From Paenalcaligenes faecalis (GTDB lineage Bacteria > Pseudomonadota > Gammaproteobacteria > Burkholderiales > Burkholderiaceae_B), in the NCBI RefSeq assembly GCF_027557445.1, contig NZ_CP106841.1, forward strand, positions 668,001 through 732,000: 64,000 bases of DNA. The letters are read 5' to 3'. The notes under the pieces were generated by a model. The model saw nothing but the letters and a program-made list of their open reading frames with translations, was not told where the DNA came from and made no database searches. The position numbers and the translations under genes are program-made. Positions 50,944-61,850 of this stretch are shown one piece after another (position 1 is the first letter of the stretch; every line of letters starts with the position of its first letter).

Positions 50944-52059
50944 ATGACATCATCTACAGCCTCTAAAGGGCGCGTGGTTATTGGTCTTTCTGGTGGGGTA
51001 GACTCCTCGGTATCAGCCTGGTTATTAAAGCAACAGGGTTACGAGGTGATTGGCTTATTCATGAAAAACTGGGAAGACGATGACGACAGTGAGTATTGTT
51101 CCTCTCGTCAAGATTGGTTAGACGCCGCGAGTGTGGCTGATTTGCTTGGCATCGAAATAGAGGCCGTGAATTTTGCCGCTGAATATAAAGACCGTGTGTT
51201 TGCCGAGTTTCTACGTGAGTACAAGGCAGGCCGTACACCGAACCCCGATGTACTGTGTAACGCTGAAATTAAGTTTAAGGCATTTTTAGATCATGCTATG
51301 GGCTTAGGTGCAGAGCTAATAGCGACTGGTCACTATGCACGTGTTCGTGCCATAGATACGTCAGAGGGTAGGCAGTATCAACTCCTTAAAGGGGTTGATC
51401 AGTCTAAAGACCAAAGTTACTTCTTACACCGTTTAAATCAAGCGCAGTTGTCACGTACTTTATTTCCCCTAGGCGAAATTGAAAAAACAGAGGTACGTAA
51501 AATTGCAGAGCAATTACAGCTACCTAACGCAAAGAAAAAAGACTCAACGGGTATTTGTTTTATCGGTGAGCGTCCTTTCCGTGATTTTTTAAATCGCTAT
51601 TTACCGACTAAACCTGGATTGATTAAAACTCCCGAAGGTCAGGTGGTTGGCGAGCACATGGGCTTAGCTTTTTATACCTATGGCCAAAGAAAAGGCCTAG
51701 GTATTGGTGGGATTAAAGGCAAGCAGCGTGATGATGGGACGGCTGATGCATGGTATGCCGCACGTAAAGACTTGAAAAATAATGTGCTCTATGTGGTTCA
51801 GGGCCATGATCATCCGTGGTTACTAAATCATCAATTATCTGCAGAGAATCTTAGCTGGACAGCAGGGCATGCTCCTACGTTGACATCTTGTGCAGCAAAA
51901 ACACGTTATAGACAAAGTGATGCTTCATGTCAGATTGTGCAGGCCTCAGAGACAGAATTACAGTTGAATTTTGACGAGGCTCAGTGGGCGGTGACTCCAG
52001 GGCAGTCGGTGGTGCTGTATGACGGGGATGTATGTTTAGGCGGCGGCATCATTCAGTAA
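50944..52059 (+). CDS. mnmA: tRNA-specific 2-thiouridylase MnmA
   Basis: 371 residues from the ATG at 50944; an upstream in-frame extension of 28 codons is rejected because it lacks family similarity. PP-loop [18 protein letters not shown], the first catalytic Cys in [15 protein letters not shown] and the second in [17 protein letters not shown]. It puts sulfur on wobble U34 of tRNA Lys, Glu and Gln. The TauE/SafE permease gene starts 21 bases after its stop. Confidence 0.95.
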   Translation: MTSSTASKGRVVIGLSGGVDSSVSAWLLKQQGYEVIGLFMKNWEDDDDSEYCSSRQDWLDAASVADLLGIEIEAVNFAAEYKDRVFAEFLREYKAGRTPNPDVLCNAEIKFKAFLDHAMGLGAELIATGHYARVRAIDTSEGRQYQLLKGVDQSKDQSYFLHRLNQAQLSRTLFPLGEIEKTEVRKIAEQLQLPNAKKKDSTGICFIGERPFRDFLNRYLPTKPGLIKTPEGQVVGEHMGLAFYTYGQRKGLGIGGIKGKQRDDGTADAWYAARKDLKNNVLYVVQGHDHPWLLNHQLSAENLSWTAGHAPTLTSCAAKTRYRQSDASCQIVQASETELQLNFDEAQWAVTPGQSVVLYDGDVCLGGGIIQ

Positions 52060-52080
52060 TTGTGTTTTTTTGAGTTTGTA

Positions 52081-52902
52081 ATGGATCCTACCTTTATTAT
52101 TGCTTTTGCAGCATTAGGTGCGTTTGTGGGGTTTGCTGCTGGCCTATTAGGAATAGGCGGCGGTATGATCTTAGTGCCGTTTTTAAACTTTTTATTGCCG
52201 ATGTTGGGGGTGCCACCATTAATCGCAGTACATGCTGCTATTGCAACTGCTATGACCACGATTATTTTCACCTCAGTGTCCAGCATGCGAGCCCATCACG
52301 CGCATGGTGCCATACGCTGGGATGTAGTGAAGTTAATGGTACCAGGGTTGTTAATAGGTGGGCTGCTGTCTGGTGGTGCCGTTTTTGCCCATATCAATGG
52401 TTTGGTGTTGGCCATTATTTTTGCTTTGTTTGTGGTCTACTCAGCAATCAAAATGTTCAGAAATTCCCCGCCGCCAGTGGGTGGGGCGCTCCCTAAACCG
52501 TGGGTTGTAACGGCATTTGGTGGATTGATAGGTTTTATTTCTGGGTTATTGGGAGCGGGGGGCGGTTTTTTGTCCGTGCCTTTTATGGTTCGATCCCATA
52601 TTCCAATGAAAAAAGCTATTGCCACCTCAGCAGCTTTAGGCTTTTTTATCGCTGTGGCTAATGGGATAGGCTATGTGCTGTCAGGATCAGAATACACAAG
52701 CATAGAGGCTGGTATGCTGGGCTATGTGTACTGGCCTGCCTTAATTGTTTTAACAGCCATGAGCATGCTGACAGCGCCTTTAGGGGCAAAGCTAGCGCAC
52801 CGGTTACCAGTGGTGGTGCTAAAGCGTATTTTTGCTTCTATGTTATTGGTGTTAGCTATTCAAATGCTAATTGAAACTATCCGGGTACATTGGTTTATGT
52901 AA
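52081..52902 (+). CDS. TauE/SafE family permease (YfcA-like)
   Basis: 273 residues with about eight membrane helices. The inverted-repeat glycine motifs AAGLLGIGGGMILVPFL near the start and SGLLGAGGGFLSVPFMV in the second half are typical of the family, which moves sulfonates, sulfite or other organic anions. Substrate not known; closeness to mnmA is not evidence of a shared role, although both touch sulfur. The ATG at 52081 is preferred over a TTG 21 bases earlier. Confidence 0.87.
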   Translation: MDPTFIIAFAALGAFVGFAAGLLGIGGGMILVPFLNFLLPMLGVPPLIAVHAAIATAMTTIIFTSVSSMRAHHAHGAIRWDVVKLMVPGLLIGGLLSGGAVFAHINGLVLAIIFALFVVYSAIKMFRNSPPPVGGALPKPWVVTAFGGLIGFISGLLGAGGGFLSVPFMVRSHIPMKKAIATSAALGFFIAVANGIGYVLSGSEYTSIEAGMLGYVYWPALIVLTAMSMLTAPLGAKLAHRLPVVVLKRIFASMLLVLAIQMLIETIRVHWFM

Positions 52903-52918
52903 TAAACGGGTCATAAGC

Positions 52919-52949
52919 AAAAAAGACTTCCTGCCAGGAAGTCTTTTTT
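52919..52949. terminator. Bidirectional terminator
   Basis: AAAAAAGACTTCCT-GCC-AGGAAGTCTTTTTT: perfect stem with A6 and T6 arms, between the convergent permease and GST genes. Confidence 0.93.
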
Positions 52950-52963
52950 ATATATACACAGGA

Positions 52964-53572
52964 TTAGGGTGTAGTTGCTTGGAAGGAAGGGCGAGCCTCT
53001 AGTCTTTCCATGAGCTGAGCGAGCTTTTCGTAATCTTCGCGCCAAGTGATTTCAGGAAAGCGTAAGTCTAAGTAGCTAAGAGCGCAGCCCACAGCTAAGT
53101 CCGCCAAGCTAATGTTAATGCCAAGGCAATAGGGCGTATCCGCTGAGAACTCGGTATCCATATATTTTAAGGCAGCGTGTATTTTGCCTTGTTGGCGAGT
53201 TATCCATGCCTGACTTTGTTGCTCTGGAGAGCGACGAGTGAGTTCAGTGTTGATTGCCCATGCAGCATCCATGATGCCATCTGCTACGGCTTCCCACGCT
53301 TTAGCTGAGGCACGTTCACGGCCTGATTGAGGCAATAAACGTCCTACTGGCGATAAGGTGTCCAGATATTCAACAATAACGCGAGAATCGAACAGACTGC
53401 CGTAGTCATCCATGATTAAACATGGAATTTTGCCCAGTGGGTTGTACTGCTGAATGATCGTATCATCGGCCCACACGTCTTCGAGTAGTAGTTCGTAGTC
53501 GAGTTTTTTTTCTGCCATTACGACGCGAACTTTACGCACGTATGGGCTGGTGAGTGAACCTAGAAGTTTCAT
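52964..53572 (-). CDS. Glutathione S-transferase family protein
   Basis: 202 residues. N-terminal thioredoxin-like domain LLGSLTSPYVRKVRVVMAEK with the YNPLGKIPCLIMDDYGSLFDSRVI glutathione-binding segment (in part), and a helical C-terminal domain with LGINISLADLAVGCALSYLD. The SPYVRKV motif places the catalytic Ser near residue 8, as in beta/zeta-like bacterial GSTs. Physiological substrate unknown. Single gene. Confidence 0.9.
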   Translation of the reverse strand: MKLLGSLTSPYVRKVRVVMAEKKLDYELLLEDVWADDTIIQQYNPLGKIPCLIMDDYGSLFDSRVIVEYLDTLSPVGRLLPQSGRERASAKAWEAVADGIMDAAWAINTELTRRSPEQQSQAWITRQQGKIHAALKYMDTEFSADTPYCLGINISLADLAVGCALSYLDLRFPEITWREDYEKLAQLMERLEARPSFQATTP

Positions 53573-55270
<1,698 letters not shown>

Positions 55271-55284
55271 AGGTAGATAGATAT

Positions 55285-55316
55285 AAAAAAAGGTCATTTT
55301 TGAAATGACCTTTTTT
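55285..55316. terminator. Bidirectional terminator
   Basis: AAAAAAGGTCATTT-TTG-AAATGACCTTTTTT perfect stem with A and T arms between convergent purB and the lipoprotein gene. Confidence 0.93.
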
Positions 55317-55323
55317 ATTAGGT

Positions 55324-55710
55324 TTATGGTGTTAGTATGCGACCACAACCATTAAGTCGTTTGCCTTCAATGCTAAAAAGGACTTGGTAATCAAAATCCT
55401 CTCCACTCATATTGTCCTGACAAGCTTTTTTTTCAATGGAAATGATGACAGGCTGGTTGTTATAAGTACTGCTGTATTGATTTTTAGTGCTAGATAGCTG
55501 TTTTTTAACGACATCTAGAGTTAGTTTGCGTTCGCCGTAATCAAGAAGCACATCCACAGATTGCTCATTATTAATCGTGATGCCCCATCCTGGTTCATTT
55601 CCTGACCCTTTAAAGGTGGAAATGGTATCAGAGGTAGAGCTGGGGACTTGGCAGGCAGCTAAGGTTAAAATACAAGCACTAATCGGCAGATAAACCCAAC
55701 GTGAAAACAT
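55324..55710 (-). CDS. Small lipoprotein, COG3650-like
   Basis: 128 residues. Signal peptide with lipobox TLAAC (Cys20), then the motif FKGSGNEPGWGITI, which resembles the opening of COG3650/HslJ-associated domains, and a pair of cysteines (KKACQDNMSGEDFDYQ and LNGCGRIL) likely forming a disulfide. Function unknown, located in the periplasm or outer membrane. Single gene; the ribA gene lies 72 bp upstream on the same strand. Confidence 0.65.
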   Translation of the reverse strand: MFSRWVYLPISACILTLAACQVPSSTSDTISTFKGSGNEPGWGITINNEQSVDVLLDYGERKLTLDVVKKQLSSTKNQYSSTYNNQPVIISIEKKACQDNMSGEDFDYQVLFSIEGKRLNGCGRILTP

Positions 55711-55781
55711 AATAATCCTTTTGGCATATACGTAGTCTTTCTAGTGTATCGTAGCCTTAGGAATTGAAATGAAAACAAGTC

Positions 55782-56375
55782 TTAATTATCGTCATTAAAA
55801 AGGTGACCAAGTTTATCTGCTTTGGTTCGTAAATAAAAACGATTATGAGGGTTGGGTGTAATGCGGTGCTCAATTCGCTCGATGACTTCGTAGCCCATGT
55901 TCTCTAAGGCATTAACTTTACGGGGGTTGTTTGTCATGAGACGCACGACTTTAATATTAAAAAAATCCAGCATCGGACGACAAAGCTCATAGTTACGCTC
56001 ATCGGCCTCAAAACCGATGAGTTGATTGGCTTCTACCGTATCGGCACCTTGATCTTGTAAATGGTAGGCTCGGATTTTATTGACTAGGCCAATGCCTCGA
56101 CCTTCTTGGCGCAAGTAAAAAACAGCGCCTCGACCTGTTTTAGCAACACGCTGAAGGGCTTTTTCGAGTTGAGGGCCACAGTCGCAACGCAAGCTAAACA
56201 GGGCATCTCCGGTAAGACACTCTGAGTGTAGACGTAACAGAACAGGCTCAGGAGTACGCAGGTCTCCCAACGTAATGGCTAAGTGTTCTTTTTTTGTTTC
56301 TTTTTCAACAAAAACGTGGAGAGTGAAATCAGCCCAAGGCGTAGGAAGCTGGCTAGATGTGACGTAGTTCAACAA
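55782..56375 (-). CDS. ribA: GTP cyclohydrolase II
   Basis: 197 residues. Zinc site in HSECLTGDALFSLRCDCGPQL, catalytic region YLRQEGRGIGLVNKIRAYHLQD, and RLMTNNPRKVNALENMGYEV. Converts GTP to the first riboflavin precursor and formate. This is the stand-alone RibA form, not fused to RibB. No FMN riboswitch is seen in the 66 bp upstream before the terminator of the ttr operon. Confidence 0.94.
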   Translation of the reverse strand: MLNYVTSSQLPTPWADFTLHVFVEKETKKEHLAITLGDLRTPEPVLLRLHSECLTGDALFSLRCDCGPQLEKALQRVAKTGRGAVFYLRQEGRGIGLVNKIRAYHLQDQGADTVEANQLIGFEADERNYELCRPMLDFFNIKVVRLMTNNPRKVNALENMGYEVIERIEHRITPNPHNRFYLRTKADKLGHLFNDDN

Positions 56376-56445
56376 AATAAGGTATCCAAATAAAGCAAAA
56401 GCATAAACTATTTTAGTTTGGTTAATATAGCATTAGGAGCATAAA

Positions 56446-56479
56446 AAAAGCACCTTGAATACTAGCCCAAGGTGCTTTT
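56446..56479 (-). terminator. Terminator of the ttr operon
   Basis: CAAGGTGCTTTT paired with AAAAGCACCTTG, 10-base loop; on the minus strand it is followed by seven T. It lies 24 bases after the ttrA stop. Confidence 0.9.
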
Positions 56480-56502
56480 GGCCTAATCGCTAATAGGTTT
56501 GA

Positions 56503-59500
56503 TTAGACTTTTTCAATTCGTGCTGGTAGGCCTTGGCGTACTACAGCACCAGATACCCAATCAATCCAAACGTTATTGTGATCGCCTCGGGTGGTGTCGC
56601 GGAAGCCCAAGTCGTTGATATTTACCCCAGCGGATAGTGCTGGGTTATGTGGCATATCTTTACCATCGACTGAGTGGGCTCTAGCCCCTAGTTCCTTATG
56701 GCCATAGCCGTGCTCTATAGCAATAGCACCGCGCATTACGCCGTCACGAATCATAGCGATGCCTTCGACGGAGTTTCCTGGAGAGACTAAACGAATACGA
56801 TCGCCATTTTTGATACCAAGATCTTGAGCATCCTCGCGGTTAATTGAGACGGGATTATGAGGATGTACTTGACGTAAACGATCGACGGCAATTGAAATAG
56901 AGCTCATCAAGTTGGATTTGTATGAGGTCATTAAGAAAGGCCAGTCTTTGCTGCTATAGGCTTGGCGCATATCTGTTCCATCAGCAAGACGAGTTGGGTA
57001 CCAGGTTGGGCAGCCACTATTGTTTTCGCCAGTGATAGAGTGCTTTGTTTTAAACAAGGCCTCATCCCAGACGGGTAGCATGTGTGGGTGCGCGTTTTTC
57101 AGGTGGCCTTTGTCTTCGTCCCAAGCATCTTTAATCTCATCAAATCGTCCACCACGGCTCATCACCATTGCGACTTTACGCCACTCGTCCTCGGTGACTC
57201 GTTCTTGGATCGTATCCACATAACGAGTTAAGCCGGTTAAGCGAATATCATCATCTTGGGCATCGGCGACAGGGCGCTTCATACCATAGGCAATATTAGC
57301 AAAACCACGGATGTAAAAATCTGCAGCCGTGTCTAAGGGGTAACGCTCGTCGCTGTTTGGTTTACCAATGGCGTTTTCACCAAAGCCAGGCATACCAATG
57401 CATTTTGCTACTGAGATCAAGAAACTTTCTAATGAAATAGGTTGCCCTTCTGCGGTGCGAGCGACTTTAGGTTCTAATACGGGCCAGCGTACAGTGGATG
57501 TTTTTGCGATAACGTCAGCCCAGGGAGCAGAAACACCCCAGCTTTCGTAGGTCACTGTGTCAGGCACGATATAGTCAGAAACGGCAGAGGTTTCGTTAAT
57601 AAAGGGCTCTATAGAGACAATAAGAGGTAGCTTTTTAGGATCGCAAAGATCGTCGTAAAGCGCATTGCACATTCCTGCTATACCATAGAGAAAGTTACCC
57701 ATATGGTTAATCCACGCTTTGGCTTTGTAAGGGTAGCCAGCCATACCAGAAGCAATGAGCTCGGAGCTGAGTGCGCCCCCAACGATGGGGTACCATGGTG
57801 CTGGGGCTGGGTATGGGTTTTCTCCTGCCGCAACGCGACGCTTGTATTCTGAGGATTTCTCGTAGGCCATGCGGTTACGGGACAAGGCTAAACCTTTAGG
57901 TTGAGCTTGGCCTTTAAAGCGGAAGTCATAACGAGGGCCAGGGCCAAATGGACCAAATGGGCCTGCATCAAGAACCAAACCGCCTTTGACGTTTAGGTTT
58001 CCAACTAAGGTATTGAGCATGGCAATCGCGTAGGCGGTGTAGAAACCGGAGCCGCTCATGGTACCACCGTGAGCATCAACCACAGCACGTTTGCCGTAGC
58101 TAGTGAACTCTTCGGCTAAATCCTGAATGTCTTTAACTGAAATCCCACAAATTTCACTGTATTGCTCAAAGCTCATACGTTGTGACTCTTCACGCAGCTT
58201 GCTTAACGAGGAGCATACCTGAATGGGGGCTTCACCCAGACCTGCCGCTGCGACCTCTCGGCTTACAAATAGCTCTGCTGCCTCAATTATGGTGTGAGGA
58301 GCTAAAGAGCCATCTGCACGTTGAACAACATACACGTCTTCTGGCTTGTCTTCACCCTCGGCGGCTTCGTTGATAGGCCAGCCTAAGTCAGCTCCACGTA
58401 AAAACGTACCAAAGCGAGGGTGCTGTGGGTCGTTGATCATTAAGTGGGTAGCATTACACCAGGAGGCTTCTCCGGCCGCTTTCATGGCTTCTGGGCCGGG
58501 TTGTGACAACATCACACTATCAAAGCGCTCATTTTCTAACATCCAGCGCAATAGAGCCATGACCAAGGCTAAATCGGTTGCTGGTTTGACCGCCATCCAA
58601 CGGTTTCCTGAGCCCGCAGCTAAGCTGGAGGAAGTAGGCAGAACCGGAGAGACTACGACGTATTTGAAGGTGTCTTCTTTACGTGATCTGGCTTCGGCTA
58701 ACTCACGGCCTTGGCGTTGGAATGGGTTACCCGATTGGGCGGGGGCCGCACCGATAAATAAACCAAACAAGGCGTTGGACCAGTCAGGTTTACCATGAGG
58801 CATGCCTTTTACGTTGCCAAGCGCTAAACCAGCACCTATACGGAAGCTCTGGCCGCAGTAAGAGCCGTGGTTAGCGCGGTTCATCGTACCAAAGGATTGC
58901 TCTGCAAAGCGGCGGATCAAGGGAGTACGACCCTCGTTACCTGCATCGGTAACGATAAGTTGATTGGAAAGAGGGCCAAACTCTGGGTTTGCTGGGTCAA
59001 TCAGCGTCTCGCGATCAAAAATAGCGCGTAGACCATCTACATGGCCTTCGCCAAATAAATCACCGCCTTCGCAGACTTCTTTGATTAGTTGCTCAAAGCT
59101 AATGCTTTCCCATTTGCCTTCGCCGCGTTTTCCTACCCGTTTTAACGGTGAAAGGACGCGGTAGGGGTTATCGACTTGTTGTTGCATGGAGCTGCCACGA
59201 GCACAGGAGGTGGCACGGCCTTCGATGCCGTACTCTATGCCTAGTTTGGCATAGACGTCACGGACTGGTAGCGCCATAGGAGCAGGTGTGGTTGTGGCCA
59301 ACGGGTGATAAGGATTACCTGCAATACGTAGGATTTTATTATTTTCTTGGTCTACGCGTACACGCACCCCACACTGTGTCCAGCAGCCTAAGCAAAGAGA
59401 GGGGCTGACAACCTGACCGGGCTGAGTGGTGAGCTGGCCTGTGGCCTGATCAATAGTGAACTCAGGAGTGAGGGAGTTGCCACGTACGGCATGTTTAGGC

Positions 59501-59652
59501 GGGTGGCCTGCTGAGCCTTGGGTAAAGCCTTTGACTGCATTGACTACGGTATCGCTATAGCCTGCGGCAAACGCAGCCATACCACCGGCCGCTAAGGAGC
59601 CGTGTTTAAGGAGTTTGCGCCTATCGTTATTTGGTTTGTCTTGCTTACTCAT
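56503..59652 (-). CDS. ttrA: Tetrathionate reductase subunit A (molybdopterin catalytic subunit)
   Basis: 1049 residues, DMSO-reductase superfamily. A Tat signal peptide opens the protein (NDRRKLLKHGSLAAGG). The 4Fe-4S cluster is held by Cys87, Cys90, Cys94 (CLGCWTQC) and Cys150; Cys266 in NHGSYCGQSF is the probable molybdenum ligand. The C-terminal beta domain includes VSINREDAQDLGIKNGDRIR. With TtrB and TtrC it reduces tetrathionate to thiosulfate as terminal electron acceptor in the periplasm, quinol-linked. The long size, Cys ligand and ttrB-ttrC-ttrA order favour tetrathionate reductase; arsenate/polysulfide-type relatives are the alternatives. No ttrRS sensor genes are in the window. 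Confidence 0.9.
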   Translation of the reverse strand: MSKQDKPNNDRRKLLKHGSLAAGGMAAFAAGYSDTVVNAVKGFTQGSAGHPPKHAVRGNSLTPEFTIDQATGQLTTQPGQVVSPSLCLGCWTQCGVRVRVDQENNKILRIAGNPYHPLATTTPAPMALPVRDVYAKLGIEYGIEGRATSCARGSSMQQQVDNPYRVLSPLKRVGKRGEGKWESISFEQLIKEVCEGGDLFGEGHVDGLRAIFDRETLIDPANPEFGPLSNQLIVTDAGNEGRTPLIRRFAEQSFGTMNRANHGSYCGQSFRIGAGLALGNVKGMPHGKPDWSNALFGLFIGAAPAQSGNPFQRQGRELAEARSRKEDTFKYVVVSPVLPTSSSLAAGSGNRWMAVKPATDLALVMALLRWMLENERFDSVMLSQPGPEAMKAAGEASWCNATHLMINDPQHPRFGTFLRGADLGWPINEAAEGEDKPEDVYVVQRADGSLAPHTIIEAAELFVSREVAAAGLGEAPIQVCSSLSKLREESQRMSFEQYSEICGISVKDIQDLAEEFTSYGKRAVVDAHGGTMSGSGFYTAYAIAMLNTLVGNLNVKGGLVLDAGPFGPFGPGPRYDFRFKGQAQPKGLALSRNRMAYEKSSEYKRRVAAGENPYPAPAPWYPIVGGALSSELIASGMAGYPYKAKAWINHMGNFLYGIAGMCNALYDDLCDPKKLPLIVSIEPFINETSAVSDYIVPDTVTYESWGVSAPWADVIAKTSTVRWPVLEPKVARTAEGQPISLESFLISVAKCIGMPGFGENAIGKPNSDERYPLDTAADFYIRGFANIAYGMKRPVADAQDDDIRLTGLTRYVDTIQERVTEDEWRKVAMVMSRGGRFDEIKDAWDEDKGHLKNAHPHMLPVWDEALFKTKHSITGENNSGCPTWYPTRLADGTDMRQAYSSKDWPFLMTSYKSNLMSSISIAVDRLRQVHPHNPVSINREDAQDLGIKNGDRIRLVSPGNSVEGIAMIRDGVMRGAIAIEHGYGHKELGARAHSVDGKDMPHNPALSAGVNINDLGFRDTTRGDHNNVWIDWVSGAVVRQGLPARIEKV

Positions 59653-59690
59653 AATAGTGTTTCCGTGTGTTTAATTATTAGAGAGTCAAA

Positions 59691-60728
59691 TTATGCGGTT
59701 GGACGCAAGGCGGAGAAGGTGGGAAAGCGGTCTAGGAACCAAGTGATGATGGCAAGTAAAGCAATACATAAACCAAACACCCCAGCCATCCCTAATAGGC
59801 CATCACTGCCTAAAGGCATACTGTGTAAATAAAGGCCTGCACCATATTTAGGTACGCCTTGAACGCTCATTAAGACAATCCAACGGAATACCCAAGCTGC
59901 GCCCATCATGGTTAAGCCACAAATCAACGAGTGCATAGGGCTGCAGAGACGGTTCGGGTGTACACGCAACATAAAGAGCAAGAACAAAGCGAGAACAATA
60001 GAGGCGGTTAGGCTTAAACGCCATGTAGGGTATGAGCTAAAGAGATCCATTGCTGCAGGGAAAGACGCATCTAAACCCGCTAAACCACTCCCTACCCAAG
60101 CTAAGCCGCAAACACCCAGTAGTATCAACGCGGTTAGCCCCAAACGACGAATCAATAGAGAGGGTAGTGCAGCCATCCCACCAGGTAGCCAACGACCTAC
60201 TAATAACATGGCACCTAAAGCAGACAACCAGCCAGTGAGCGCAAAGTTAATAGGGAGGAAAATCGTATTCCAAAGTGGACGTGATCGCACAATCATAATT
60301 TCTGCGCCGGTATAGACCAAGATCGTAATAGCAGAGAAAATCAGGGCAATACCTACCAGACGCATGAGCCCATCTTTACGTAACCACCACAATAGGCAGA
60401 AAGCCAAGGCTAGCATAACAAAGATGGGTAGCAGTACTGCACCAATGGACATCCATGACCAAGGGGTGAAGTGAGCATAGAAATGCCAGAATCGGGCAGG
60501 CTGATGTAAGTCAGCTAATAGTGCTACCGGAGCAGCTATGGCACTCATTGCTAAGACTGTGACCGCTGCGGGTAATAACCGGCGGGCCTCAGATCCAGCC
60601 GGGCTGAATGCAATAAAAGAGGCTGTGATAGCTGCTGTAGTTGCCATCGCTACTAAAAAGAAATACTGCACAGCCCAAGGTAGCCAAGCGGCATCATAGG
60701 CAGGGGTTAGAATTTCGATAATATTCAT
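59691..60728 (-). CDS. ttrC: Tetrathionate reductase subunit C (NrfD-like membrane anchor)
   Basis: 345 residues, about nine membrane helices, NrfD/PsrC family. PAYDAAWLPWAVQYFFLVAM opens the first helix and ADLHQPARFWHFYAHFTPWSWMS carries the conserved polar residues of the quinol pocket. It anchors TtrAB and hands quinol electrons to TtrB. Lies 38 bases before ttrA and 14 bases after ttrB, so the three genes form one operon. Confidence 0.88.
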   Translation of the reverse strand: MNIIEILTPAYDAAWLPWAVQYFFLVAMATTAAITASFIAFSPAGSEARRLLPAAVTVLAMSAIAAPVALLADLHQPARFWHFYAHFTPWSWMSIGAVLLPIFVMLALAFCLLWWLRKDGLMRLVGIALIFSAITILVYTGAEIMIVRSRPLWNTIFLPINFALTGWLSALGAMLLVGRWLPGGMAALPSLLIRRLGLTALILLGVCGLAWVGSGLAGLDASFPAAMDLFSSYPTWRLSLTASIVLALFLLFMLRVHPNRLCSPMHSLICGLTMMGAAWVFRWIVLMSVQGVPKYGAGLYLHSMPLGSDGLLGMAGVFGLCIALLAIITWFLDRFPTFSALRPTA

Positions 60729-60742
60729 GATGTACCGTCCTA

Positions 60743-61510
60743 TTAGTATTCAGCGACTAAACGTACACTGGTTTGACCCTCTACCCCATTGACGAACTCA
60801 TCTGGCATACCGATGTAGTAGACGCGTGGTGCGGTGTTCATATCAGGTTTGAGTACTTTGATGTCATCACTGTGTTCTTTGAGTTGTTGAGAGATCATGC
60901 TGTCTGGGTCATTAAGGTCACCAATAATACGGGCTCCGCCCACACAGGTTTCCACACAGGCCGGTAGTAGACCAACCTCTAAACGATGCTCACAGAACGT
61001 ACATTTATCAGCCGTTTGGGTCTCATGGTTAATGAAACGGGCATCGTAAGGACATGCTTGAACACAGTAGGCACAGCCCACACAGCGTTCGTTGTCAACG
61101 AGCACAATACCGTCGTCACGTTGGAAAGTGGCCTGTACAGGGCACACCGGAACACAAGGTGGGTTTTCACAGTGATTACAGAGACGAGGTAGATTAAACA
61201 TGGCGGGCTGGCCGTCATCGTAACCTTCAACCTCGTATTGCAATACTGTGGTGCGGAATTGACCAATAGGGGGCTGGTTCTCCATTGAGCAGCCCACTGT
61301 ACAGGCTTGGCAACCAATACACTTACGTAAATCTACCAACATACCAAAGCGTTTGCCCGTCATGCCGGGGCGGCGAGGTGGCTGGTCGTTAATCCCGGCT
61401 TGTACGGGAGTAATAGGAATAACCGTGGCAGCAGCACCAACGCCTAGAAGGTTTTTAAGAAAGCCTCGTTTGCCCGGTTGTAATTGTTCAGTTTTTACCG
61501 TTTTTCGCAT
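60743..61510 (-). CDS. ttrB: Tetrathionate reductase subunit B (ferredoxin-like electron carrier)
   Basis: 255 residues from the ATG at 61510, which has AGGT 8 bases upstream; an in-frame extension to 61585 is rejected because it would run through the promoter. A twin-arginine-like segment KRGFLKNLLGVGAAATVI indicates Tat export together with TtrA (only one arginine next to lysine, i.e. KR). Four 4Fe-4S cluster motifs are visible: CIGCQACTVGC, CNHCENPPCVPVC, CVGCAYCVQAC and CTFC with a late CVETC. It relays electrons from TtrC to TtrA. Confidence 0.9.
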   Translation of the reverse strand: MRKTVKTEQLQPGKRGFLKNLLGVGAAATVIPITPVQAGINDQPPRRPGMTGKRFGMLVDLRKCIGCQACTVGCSMENQPPIGQFRTTVLQYEVEGYDDGQPAMFNLPRLCNHCENPPCVPVCPVQATFQRDDGIVLVDNERCVGCAYCVQACPYDARFINHETQTADKCTFCEHRLEVGLLPACVETCVGGARIIGDLNDPDSMISQQLKEHSDDIKVLKPDMNTAPRVYYIGMPDEFVNGVEGQTSVRLVAEY

Positions 61511-61592
61511 ACGTCTACCTTTTGATAAAGCAGAGTGAAACGATGTGTGTGTAGCAGTTCGTTTCGGATTTAGTTTAAGTATCATGCATTAG

Positions 61593-61632
61593 CTTATACC
61601 TAAAAACCCTATAGTCACTTGATACTTGTCAA
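61593..61632 (-). promoter_or_regulatory. FNR/ANR-type box and -10 of the ttrBCA operon
   Basis: TTGATACTTGTCAA at 61619-61632 matches TTGATnnnnATCAA at nine of ten defined positions. On the minus strand TATAAG (61598-61593) lies so that the box centre (61625.5) falls near -40 to -41 of a start at about 61585, the spacing of class II FNR activation. No -35 is needed. This predicts induction of tetrathionate respiration without oxygen, as known for the Salmonella operon. Confidence 0.78.
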
Positions 61633-61640
61633 GAACCGAT

Positions 61641-61669
61641 TAGACATACTAGGAATTATCCGTTATAGT
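61641..61669 (+). promoter_or_regulatory. Promoter of the riboswitch and UPF0016 gene
   Basis: TAGACA (61641-61646) and TATAGT (61664-61669) with 17 bp spacing, each five of six to consensus. Transcription would start near 61676, immediately before the riboswitch aptamer. It diverges from the ttr promoter, and its -35 lies 9 bp from the FNR box. Confidence 0.75.
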
Positions 61670-61675
61670 CCCTTT

Positions 61676-61850
61676 GTCATTGGGGAGTAGCCGCTCTGAT
61701 CTTTATCAGAGGCTTAAGTCAACATACTTGATTCCACCGGATCATGGCCTAAGCAGCACACCGCCTGGCAAGACCTTTGACCGTATTGTTTCCATGTTGG
61801 CCGGGGAAACCATACGGTCAATTGTCTGCGAAACCGGCCAGGAGTCTATA
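61676..61850 (+). promoter_or_regulatory. yybP-ykoY family manganese riboswitch
   Basis: Conserved aptamer elements are readable: GGGGAGTAGCC (61682-61692), a hairpin CTCTGAT-CTTT-ATCAGAG (61694-61711), GTCAACATAC (61718-61727) and CCTGGCAAGACCTTTG (61764-61779). Expression platform: GACCGTAT (61779-61786) pairs with ATACGGTC (61812-61819) and GTTTCC with GGAAAC inside it; the loop of that hairpin contains TGGCCGG (61798-61804), complementary to CCGGCCA (61834-61840), which abuts the AGGAG ribosome site (61840-61844). So Mn2+ likely controls translation by freeing or hiding the ribosome site. Confidence 0.88.

Noticed and set aside
61511-61585. 25-codon upstream extension of ttrB
   Set aside because: It would cross the predicted -10 and transcription start; the ATG at 61510 has its own AGGT and yields the Tat leader near the N-terminus.
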